From Pseudomonadota bacterium (GTDB lineage Bacteria; Pseudomonadota; Gammaproteobacteria; Xanthomonadales; Xanthomonadaceae), in the NCBI GenBank assembly GCA_023395465.1, contig JAEWZE010000027.1, forward strand, positions 1-5,963: a stretch of 5,963 nucleotides of DNA. Reading direction: 5' to 3'. How positions within the stretch are numbered: the stretch's first letter is position 1; every line of letters begins with the position of its first letter. The notes beneath the pieces are model-generated. The model ran no database searches, was not told the origin of the DNA, and saw nothing but the letters and a program-made list of their open reading frames with translations. A program made the translations under genes and the position numbers. This document shows, piece by piece, positions 1 through 5,963 of this stretch.

Positions 1-1875
1 TTCCGCCACCGGAGCGTGAGGGCGGCCGCGGGAGCCGCGCAGCGCCAGGATCGGCTCAAGCTCCTCCGCCAGGACCGGGCGGCTGAACAGATAGCCTTGG
101 AAACTCTCGCATTTCAGGCTGCGCAGAAGCTGGAGCTGCGCCTCCGTCTCCACCCCCTCGGCGACCACCGACAGGCCCAGGCTGCGGCCCAGACCGACGA
201 TGGCGCGCGGGATGGAATCGCCGGTTCCATCCTGCTCCAGGTCATGGATGAAGGAACGGTCGATCTTCAGCTTGTCGATCGGGAAACGGTGCAGGTAGCT
301 AAGCGACGAGTAGCCGGTGCCGAAGTCGTCCAGCGCGATCGACACGCCCAGCTCGCGCAGCCGGGTCAGCGTCTGCGCGGCGACGGCGATGTCGGGCAGC
401 AGGATGCTTTCGGTCAGTTCCAGGCACAGGCGCCCGGGCTGCAGGCCGCTGCCGGCCAGCGCGGCGCTCACGTCGCCGACCAGGCTGGCCTGTTCGAACT
501 GCCGCGCCGACAGGTTCACGCGCAGCTTCGGGCCGATGCCGTTGGTGAGCGCCGGCCAGCCCTGCGCCAGCGAGCAGGCCTCGTGCAGCATCCAGCGCCC
601 GATCGGCACGATCAGGCCGCTGTTCTCGATCACGTCGATGAAGTCGCAGGCCTGCCGGCAGCGGTCCTGGTCGTCGCGCCAGCGCAGCAGCGCCTCGGCC
701 GCGACCCAGCGCCCGGTCGAGAGCTCGACCTCGGGCTGGAACTGCACGCACATGCGGCCGGCCTCGTAGGCCTCGCGTACCTTGCGCTCCATGCGCAGCC
801 GCTCGACCAGGCCGCGGTGGTGCTCGGCATCGAAGATTTCGCAGCGCCCGTGGCGGTTGCGCCGCGCCTCGTGGCTGGCGGTCTCGGCGTTGCGCAGCAG
901 GTTGTCGGCCGACGGCGCGGCGAGGTCGCGGGAGAAGGCGATGCCGGCGGTGACGATCACCGCGATGCCCTGTTCGTCCAGGCAGGACTGCACCGTATCC
1001 ACGCAGCGCTCGGCCAGGACCAGGGCCTGGGTTTCGTGCAGGTGGCGGTGCGGCAGCACGGCGAAGGCATTGCCGCGCACCCGCGCCAGCGTCGCCTCGC
1101 CGTCGAGGTCGCGACGCAGGCGGGCGGCGGCCTCGACCAGCAGCTCGTGGCCGGCATCGCCGTCGTGCGGGGAGGCATCGAAGTTGAGATGGATCGCGGC
1201 CAGGCCGTTGTCCGCGCCATGCATCGGCCGCAGCGCCGCATGCACCACGCCCAGCAGGTGGTCGCGGTTGGGCAGGTCGGTGTGCGGATCGTGCAGCTCC
1301 AGGTAGCGCACGCGTCCTTCGAGGCGGCGACGGCGGTCGATCTCCAGCGCCATCGCCACGTAATCGCCGATGCTGCCGGCGAAGGCCTGGTCCTCGGGCG
1401 ACCAGGTGCGCGGCCGGCCGACGTGCTCGTGGCAGATCACCCCCAGCAGTTCGCCGGCCGAGCGCACCGGCGCGTCCAGCAGCGAACCGATGCCGTGGCG
1501 CTGCAGGTAGTCGCCCAGCCCGCCGTCGCCCGCGGCCGCGGCGCTCTGGTTGATCACGCGCACCTCGTCGAGCGCGGCGGCGTAGTCGCGGCCCACGTCC
1601 AGCACCGCATCGACGGACCCGGCGCGGCGATGGCCGCGGCTGCGTTCGAAGTGGTGCAGGCACTGCAGGCGGCCGCTGGCCGCATCCCAGCGCCAGATGT
1701 TGACCCGCTCCACCTCGAGCGTGCCGGCGGCGGTTTCGCAGATCAGGGCGAACGCGCGGTCGAGCGTGCAATCGTCCTGCCAGACGCGGCGGGCCAGCGA
1801 CACCAGCGCGTGGTTGTGCAGCCTGGCCCAGGCACCGCGATCCTGCGGCGAGGCTGTCTGACTGTCGGGTGACAT
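1..1875 (-). CDS. GAF-GGDEF-EAL protein, predicted c-di-GMP phosphodiesterase (3' end outside window)
   Basis: Predicted cytosolic signalling protein that hydrolyses cyclic-di-GMP to pGpG. The frame is open from an ATG at 1875 through position 1, giving 625 codons with the stop beyond the edge. No signal peptide or membrane segment is seen. Domains in order are a GAF sensor (about 25-178), a helical linker (about 170-194), GGDEF (about 190-345) and EAL (about 365-612). The GGDEF domain opens with HDPHTDLPNR (195-204), but its active site reads RGNAF (267-271), the RxxD inhibitory site is absent and the first metal-site region is altered, so cyclase activity is unlikely. The EAL domain keeps Q380, E394-A395-L396, R398, N454, E486, D516-D517, K537, E573 and the QGYLFSRP motif (593-600), the residues known to bind metal and substrate in active EAL enzymes. 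The start is supported by AAGGGGG four bases upstream. The GAF ligand is unknown. The domain calls are confident; the activity is inferred. Confidence 0.93.
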   Translation of the reverse strand, partial: MSPDSQTASPQDRGAWARLHNHALVSLARRVWQDDCTLDRAFALICETAAGTLEVERVNIWRWDAASGRLQCLHHFERSRGHRRAGSVDAVLDVGRDYAAALDEVRVINQSAAAAGDGGLGDYLQRHGIGSLLDAPVRSAGELLGVICHEHVGRPRTWSPEDQAFAGSIGDYVAMALEIDRRRRLEGRVRYLELHDPHTDLPNRDHLLGVVHAALRPMHGADNGLAAIHLNFDASPHDGDAGHELLVEAAARLRRDLDGEATLARVRGNAFAVLPHRHLHETQALVLAERCVDTVQSCLDEQGIAVIVTAGIAFSRDLAAPSADNLLRNAETASHEARRNRHGRCEIFDAEHHRGLVERLRMERKVREAYEAGRMCVQFQPEVELSTGRWVAAEALLRWRDDQDRCRQACDFIDVIENSGLIVPIGRWMLHEACSLAQGWPALTNGIGPKLRVNLSARQFEQASLVGDVSAALAGSGLQPGRLCLELTESILLPDIAVAAQTLTRLRELGVSIALDDFGTGYSSLSYLHRFPIDKLKIDRSFIHDLEQDGTGDSIPRAIVGLGRSLGLSVVAEGVETEAQLQLLRSLKCESFQGYLFSRPVLAEELEPILALRGSRGRPHAPVAE

Positions 1876-1879
1876 CGTG

Positions 1880-1886
1880 CCCCCTT
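1880..1886 (-). promoter_or_regulatory. Ribosome binding site of the GAF-GGDEF-EAL gene
   Basis: Read on the minus strand the sequence is AAGGGGG, four bases before the ATG at 1875. It is purine-rich and G-heavy rather than a perfect AGGAGG, but it is the only such element nearby and it supports this start. Confidence 0.6.
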
Positions 1887-1925
1887 GCCGGCGCACTGGC
1901 CTGCGCCGACGCCCCTGTCCGCCTT

Positions 1926-1953
1926 TGTATACCCGGCTGTGCGACCGCGCAAA
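1926..1953 (-). promoter_or_regulatory. Candidate sigma-70-like promoter for the GAF-GGDEF-EAL gene
   Basis: On the minus strand a TATACA hexamer (1931-1926) sits 16 bases after TTTGCG (1953-1948). The -10 matches consensus at five of six positions and the -35 at three of six. It would give a leader of roughly 40-45 bases before the ATG at 1875. In GC-rich DNA a TATA-like hexamer stands out, but the -35 is poor and nothing else confirms it. Confidence 0.3.
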
Positions 1954-1975
1954 CGGGCCTGCGCGCCGTCGCCAC

Positions 1976-1984
1976 TGTTACACT
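1976..1984 (+). promoter_or_regulatory. Candidate extended -10 promoter element for the indolepyruvate oxidoreductase gene
   Basis: TGTTACACT fits an extended -10 (TGn followed by TACACT, four of six matches to TATAAT) in the only AT-richer stretch upstream of the oxidoreductase. It would place transcription start near 1990 and leave a leader of about 70 bases. No -35 is visible at the right distance. An overlapping TTGACA at 1984-1989 looks like a perfect -35, but has only GC-rich DNA 16-18 bases downstream and no -10. One of the two may be real, perhaps helped by an activator; neither is certain. Confidence 0.22.
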
Positions 1985-2063
1985 TGACACGTTTACCCGG
2001 ACCCGCGGCGTCCGTGCTGCGTCCCAGCCTGCGGCCGTGCGCCGCCCGCCAGACCAAGACGCC

Positions 2064-5000
2064 ATGACCAGCACCGCAGAACTCTCCTCGCCCGCTTCCG
2101 CGCACACCGGCCTGACCCGGGGCGTCACCGACCCCGACTACACGCTGGACCACAAGTACACCCGCACCGACGGACGCATCTACCTGTCCGGCGTGCAGGC
2201 GCTGGTGCGCCTGCCGCTGATGCAGCGCCTGCGCGACCAGGCCGCGGGGCTGAACACGGGCGGCTTCATCTCCGGTTACCGCGGCTCGCCGCTGGGCGGC
2301 TTCGACCTGGAGCTGTGGCGGGCGAAGCAGTACCTGGGCGAGGCCAACGTGAAGTTCCAGCCGGGCCTCAACGAGGACCTCGGCGCAACCATGGTCTGGG
2401 GCACCCAGCAGACCAACCTGTTCCCGGGCGCCAAGGTCGATGGCGTGTACGCCATGTGGTACGGCAAGGGCCCGGGCGTGGACCGCTGCGGCGACGTGTT
2501 CAAGCACGGCAACGCCGCCGGCACCTCGCGCCACGGCGGCGTGCTGGCGCTGGCCGCCGACGACCACGCCTGCCGCTCCTCGACCCTGCCGCACGGCAGC
2601 GAGGGCGAGTTCACCAGCGCGATGATGCCGATTCTTAACCCGGCAGGCGTCCAGGACATCCTCGACATGGGCCTGGTCGGCTGGGCGATGAGCCGCTTCA
2701 CCGGGCGCTGGGTGGGCTTCAAGACCATTGCCGAGACGGTGGAATCCTCGGCCTCGGTCGACGTCAACCCGCTCGCGCTGCAGATCCTCACTCCGGAGGA
2801 CTTCGAGCTGCCCCCGGGCGGGCTCAACATCCGCTGGCCTGATCCGCCGCTGGACCAGGAGATGCGCCTGCACCGCTACGCGGTCAAGGCCGCGCAGGCC
2901 TTCGCCCGCGCCAACCGCATCGACCGCATGGTGCTCGACGCGCCGGACGCGCGCTTCGGCATCGTCACCACCGGCAAGAGCTACCTGGACGTGCTGCAGG
3001 CGCTGGAATACCTGGGCCTGGACGCGCAGCGCTGCCGCGAGCTCGGCATCCGCGTCTACAAGATCGGCATGACCTGGCCGCTGGAGCCGCTGGGCATCCG
3101 CGCCTTCGCGCGCGGCCTGCGCGACATCCTGGTGGTCGAGGAGAAGCACGCCTTCATCGAGAGCCAGATGAAGGAGCTGTTCTACAACTTCGACGGCGAC
3201 CGACCGTCCATCGTCGGCAAGTACGACGAGGATGGGCAGTGGATCCTGCCGTCCACCGGCGAACTCACCCCGGCCACCATCGCCGGCGTGATCGCGCGGC
3301 GGCTGCAGCAGTTCATCCCGCAGGGCAGCCGCGACACCGAGCACATCCGCGACGTGCTGCGCTGGATGGAACAGAAGGAAGGCGAGCTGGCGCTGCCGCG
3401 CGCGCAGTTCCCGCGCGTGCCGCACTACTGCTCGGGCTGCCCGCACAACACCTCGACCGTGGTGCCGGAGGGTTCGCGCGCGCTGGGCGGGATCGGCTGC
3501 CACTACATGGTCACCTGGATGGACCGCAGCACCGACACCTTCACCCAGATGGGCGGCGAAGGCGTGACCTGGTGCGGCCAGGCCGGCTTCACCGATACGC
3601 CGCACGTGTTCCAGAACCTCGGCGACGGCACCTACTTCCACTCCGGCTCGCTGGCGATCCGCCAGTCGGTCGCGGCCGGCGTCAACATCACCTACAAGAT
3701 CCTCTACAACGACGCCGTCGCGATGACCGGCGGCCAGCCGGTGGACGGCGTGCTGAGCGTGCCGCAGATCGCCCACCAGGTCCGCAGCGAGGGCGTGTAC
3801 ACCATCGTCCTGGTGAGCGACGACCTGTCGAAGTGGCGCGACCGCTCGCTGTTCCCGGCCGGCACCGAGTTCGAGGACCGTCGCGAGCTGGACGCGGTGC
3901 AGAAGCGCCTGCGCGAGGTGAAGGGCGTGAGCGTGCTGATCTTCGATCAGACCTGCGCCACCGAGAAGCGCCGCCGCCGCAAGCGCGGCAAGATGGTCGA
4001 TCCGCAGAAGCGGGTATTCGTGAACACCCTGGTCTGCGAAGGCTGCGGCGACTGCGGCAAGAAGTCGTTCTGCGTCTCGGTGCTGCCCAAGGACACCGAG
4101 TTCGGGCGCAAGCGCGAGATCGACCAGAGCAACTGCAACAAGGACTATTCCTGCGTCGAGGGCTTCTGCCCCAGCTTCGTCACCGTGCACGGCGGCAAGC
4201 CGCGCAAGGGCGACAAGGCCGCGACGGCGGGACGCCTGGCCAGCCTGCCGCCGCCGGCCTTCGCCACCGACCTGTCGCAGCCCTGGAACATCCTGATCAC
4301 CGGCGTCGGCGGCACCGGCGTGGTTACCATCGGCGCGCTGCTGGGCATGGCCGGCCACCTTGAGGGCCGCGGCTCGACCGTGCTCGACCAGACCGGCCTG
4401 GCGCAGAAGGGCGGCGCCGTCACCACCCACATCCGCATCGCGTCGAAGCCCGGCGACATCCACGCCGTGCGCATCGCCGCCGGCGAGGCCGACCTGGTGC
4501 TGGGCTGCGACATGGTGGTGGTCAACGACTACTGGGCGCTGTCGAAGGTACGCGCCGGACGCTCGCAGGTGGTGCTCAACACCTACGAGGCGATGCCCGG
4601 CACCTTCACCACGCGTCCGGACATGCAGTTCCCGGCCGCCGACATCGTGCAGGCGGTGACCCAGGCCATGGGCGGCCAGGCGCCGCTGCAGATCGACGCC
4701 ACCGAACTGGCCACTGCGCTGATGGGCGATGCGATCGCCTCCAACCTGTTCATGCTCGGCTACGCCTGGCAGCGCGGCCTCGTGCCGCTGTCGCTGGACT
4801 CGCTGATGCGGGCGGTCGAACTCAATGGCGCGGCCATCGAGATGAACAAGACCGCCTTCGCCTGGGGCCGGCTGGCCGCGATCGACCCCGAATCGGTGTA
4901 CGAGGCCGCGGGCGTGGTGCGCAACGCGCCGACCACGGCCGAGGCCACGCCGCGCGCGCTGGCGTCGCTGCCGCCGGGCGAGTGGGAGAGCACCGAATGG

Positions 5001-5771
5001 GGCGCGACCTCGGCCCCGCCCCCGCTGCGCGCCGAGGACGAGCTGCGCCACGTGCCCGCCCATGCCGGCACCGATGCGGTCGCCTTCCTGCCGATGGACG
5101 ACCTGCGCCTGTCGCGCTCGCTGGACGAGCTGATCGCGCGCCGCATCGAGTTCCTCACCGAATACCAGGACGCGAAGTACGCGCAGCGCTATTCGGATTT
5201 CGTCGCCCGCGTGCGCGAGGCCGAGCGGGTCAGGGCGCCGGGCTCGACCGACCTGTCCGAAGCGGTGGCGCGCTACTTCTTCAAGCTCATGGCCTACAAG
5301 GACGAGTACGAGGTCGCGCGCCTGTACACCAGCGGCGAGTTCCGCCGCCGGGTCGAACAGCAGTTCGACGGCGACTACCGCCTGCACTTCCACCTCGCCC
5401 CGCCGCTGCTGGCGAAGAAGAACGCCAAGGGCGAACTGGTCAAGCGCGAGTACGGGCCCTGGGTGTTCAAGGCCTTCGGCCTGCTGGCGAAGCTGCGCTT
5501 CCTGCGCGGTGGCACCTTCGACGTGTTCGGCCGCACCGAAGAGCGGCGCATGGAGCGCCAGCTGATCGAGGACTACGAACGCACCGTGGGCGGGCTGCTG
5601 GAGAAGCTGGACGCGGGCAACGTCGACCTCGCCGCGGAGATCGCCGGCATCCCCGAGCACATCCGCGGCTACGGCCACGTCAAGGAAGCGCACCTGCGCG
5701 CGGCCAGGGCACGCGAGGCCGAGCTGCTGCGCGAGTGGGACAACCCGCTGCGGATCGTGCAGGCCGCCTGA
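2064..5771 (+). CDS. Fused indolepyruvate ferredoxin oxidoreductase (IorA-IorB fusion with DUF6537-type tail)
   Basis: Cytosolic thiamine-diphosphate and iron-sulfur enzyme. The family oxidatively decarboxylates aryl pyruvates (indolepyruvate, probably phenylpyruvate and hydroxyphenylpyruvate) with CoA to arylacetyl-CoA and CO2, reducing ferredoxin. The protein is 1235 residues and complete. Visible in order: an N-terminal pyrimidine-binding domain (about 40-230) with ISGYRGSPLGG and a candidate catalytic glutamate E104; a middle domain; a cysteine pair YCSGCPHN (C456, C459); the thiamine-diphosphate motif GDG at 520-522 with N549; a basic patch RRRRKR (636-641); an iron-sulfur region with C658, C661, C664, C669, C690, C696 and C701-P; a gamma (IorB) domain (about 740-935) starting with the GVGGTG loop at 747-752; a proline-rich linker; and a tail (about 1020-1225) resembling DUF6537. 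The ATG at 2064 has only a weak ribosome site. GTG starts at 2037 and 1869 are in frame, but 1869 overlaps the divergent gene and family similarity begins only near residue 25. Substrate range is inferred. Confidence 0.95.
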   Translation: MTSTAELSSPASAHTGLTRGVTDPDYTLDHKYTRTDGRIYLSGVQALVRLPLMQRLRDQAAGLNTGGFISGYRGSPLGGFDLELWRAKQYLGEANVKFQPGLNEDLGATMVWGTQQTNLFPGAKVDGVYAMWYGKGPGVDRCGDVFKHGNAAGTSRHGGVLALAADDHACRSSTLPHGSEGEFTSAMMPILNPAGVQDILDMGLVGWAMSRFTGRWVGFKTIAETVESSASVDVNPLALQILTPEDFELPPGGLNIRWPDPPLDQEMRLHRYAVKAAQAFARANRIDRMVLDAPDARFGIVTTGKSYLDVLQALEYLGLDAQRCRELGIRVYKIGMTWPLEPLGIRAFARGLRDILVVEEKHAFIESQMKELFYNFDGDRPSIVGKYDEDGQWILPSTGELTPATIAGVIARRLQQFIPQGSRDTEHIRDVLRWMEQKEGELALPRAQFPRVPHYCSGCPHNTSTVVPEGSRALGGIGCHYMVTWMDRSTDTFTQMGGEGVTWCGQAGFTDTPHVFQNLGDGTYFHSGSLAIRQSVAAGVNITYKILYNDAVAMTGGQPVDGVLSVPQIAHQVRSEGVYTIVLVSDDLSKWRDRSLFPAGTEFEDRRELDAVQKRLREVKGVSVLIFDQTCATEKRRRRKRGKMVDPQKRVFVNTLVCEGCGDCGKKSFCVSVLPKDTEFGRKREIDQSNCNKDYSCVEGFCPSFVTVHGGKPRKGDKAATAGRLASLPPPAFATDLSQPWNILITGVGGTGVVTIGALLGMAGHLEGRGSTVLDQTGLAQKGGAVTTHIRIASKPGDIHAVRIAAGEADLVLGCDMVVVNDYWALSKVRAGRSQVVLNTYEAMPGTFTTRPDMQFPAADIVQAVTQAMGGQAPLQIDATELATALMGDAIASNLFMLGYAWQRGLVPLSLDSLMRAVELNGAAIEMNKTAFAWGRLAAIDPESVYEAAGVVRNAPTTAEATPRALASLPPGEWESTEWGATSAPPPLRAEDELRHVPAHAGTDAVAFLPMDDLRLSRSLDELIARRIEFLTEYQDAKYAQRYSDFVARVREAERVRAPGSTDLSEAVARYFFKLMAYKDEYEVARLYTSGEFRRRVEQQFDGDYRLHFHLAPPLLAKKNAKGELVKREYGPWVFKAFGLLAKLRFLRGGTFDVFGRTEERRMERQLIEDYERTVGGLLEKLDAGNVDLAAEIAGIPEHIRGYGHVKEAHLRAARAREAELLREWDNPLRIVQAA

Positions 5772-5772
5772 C

Positions 5773-5783
5773 AGGAGGAGGGG
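5773..5783 (+). promoter_or_regulatory. Strong Shine-Dalgarno of the downstream membrane-protein gene
   Basis: AGGAGGAGGGG lies directly after the oxidoreductase stop and seven bases before the ATG at 5791. It contains a full AGGAGG, far stronger than the site of the oxidoreductase itself. It fixes the downstream start and suggests efficient translation from a shared transcript. Confidence 0.8.
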
Positions 5784-5790
5784 TCTGGCG

Positions 5791-5963
5791 ATGACCACGG
5801 AACCCACCGCTCCGCCTCCTGCCACGCCACCTCCGGGCAACCCGCCCCCGGCGCCCGCGCGAGGCCGCTTCGAGCTGGTGGTCGGCGCCAGCGCCATCAT
5901 GCTCTCGGTGGTGTCGCTGTTCGTGGCGATCAGCGCCAACCGCACCCAGGAGCGGATGCTGGC
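5791..5963 (+). CDS. Proline-rich single-pass membrane protein of unknown function (5' part only)
   Basis: Only the first 57 codons are in the window; the frame is open at the right edge. I cannot assign a function. Residues 1-23 are low complexity, with 11 prolines (P5 to P22) in PPP runs separated by Ala, Thr, Gly and Asn. Residues about 29-49 form a hydrophobic helix (ELVVGASAIMLSVVSLFVAI), flanked by arginines (R24, R26 before; R51, R55 after) and followed by SANRTQERML. This fits an N-terminal membrane anchor with the rest of the protein beyond it; a cleaved signal peptide is less likely because the hydrophobic stretch is long and no signal-peptidase site is seen. The start is well supported by the strong Shine-Dalgarno. 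The 19-base gap after the oxidoreductase gene suggests co-transcription, but a role in aryl pyruvate metabolism does not follow from that. Confidence 0.8.
   Translation, partial: MTTEPTAPPPATPPPGNPPPAPARGRFELVVGASAIMLSVVSLFVAISANRTQERML

Noticed and set aside
16..1872. Long plus-strand open frame (about 618 codons) antisense to the GAF-GGDEF-EAL gene
   Set aside because: Its composition is Ala/Gln/Arg/Val-rich with no domain. The minus-strand frame carries clear GAF, GGDEF and EAL motifs, so this is a GC-driven shadow.
1869..2063. N-terminal extension of the oxidoreductase to the GTG at 1869 or 2037
   Set aside because: The extra residues show no family similarity, the 1869 start would overlap the start of the divergent gene and leave no promoter space, and ATG at 2064 gives the expected N-terminus. 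The weak ribosome site at 2064 leaves slight doubt about 2037.
299..2128. Second minus-strand open frame (about 609 codons) overlapping the GAF-GGDEF-EAL gene
   Set aside because: It is Arg/Pro/Ala-rich low-complexity translation in the wrong frame of a recognised gene and crosses the intergenic region into the start of the oxidoreductase.
3239..4363. Plus-strand open frame inside the oxidoreductase gene in another frame
   Set aside because: It is Arg/Ala/His-rich without domains or a plausible ribosome binding site, and the overlapping frame contains the conserved thiamine-diphosphate and cysteine motifs.
5760..5790. Possible transcription terminator after the oxidoreductase gene
   Set aside because: The 19-base gap contains no stem-loop or T-run, only the stop codon and the Shine-Dalgarno of the next gene.
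1743..5945. Very long open frame (about 1400 codons) on the minus strand, antisense to the oxidoreductase
   Set aside because: Its translation is low-complexity Ala/Gly/Arg/His/Val/Leu without any recognisable domain, and it lies opposite a clearly conserved enzyme. Long antisense frames are expected in about 70% GC DNA with strong codon bias. It also runs through the divergent promoter region.

Overview
The window is high-GC (roughly 70% by eye), densely coding bacterial DNA. Gene content and protein style suggest a gammaproteobacterium of the Xanthomonadaceae/Lysobacteraceae type; this is inferred from family resemblance and codon bias, since no marker gene is present. I see no rRNA, tRNA, CRISPR array, insertion sequence or phage gene, so it reads as ordinary chromosome.

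Layout: (1) Positions 1-1875, minus strand, hold 625 codons of a cytosolic GAF-GGDEF-EAL cyclic-di-GMP protein. Its start is in the window and its stop lies beyond the left edge. The GGDEF site is degenerate and the EAL site is intact, so it is predicted to hydrolyse c-di-GMP. (2) Positions 1876-2063 are a 188-bp divergent intergenic region with an AT-richer island and two weak promoter candidates, one per strand. (3) Positions 2064-5771, plus strand, hold a complete 1235-residue indolepyruvate ferredoxin oxidoreductase in which the alpha (IorA) and gamma (IorB) parts are fused and followed by a DUF6537-type tail. (4) Positions 5791-5963, plus strand, hold the first 57 codons of a small proline-rich, single-membrane-segment protein of unknown function, 19 bases after the oxidoreductase stop and behind a strong Shine-Dalgarno sequence. 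It is probably in the same operon and runs off the right edge.

How the genes relate: the oxidoreductase should convert aryl pyruvates made by transamination of aromatic amino acids into arylacetyl-CoA, passing electrons to ferredoxin. The divergent c-di-GMP enzyme is a signalling protein; a functional link is possible only through the shared promoter region and is not demonstrated. No undescribed multi-gene system is evident. The points most worth a second look are the cysteine pattern of the fused oxidoreductase and the decayed GGDEF domain.
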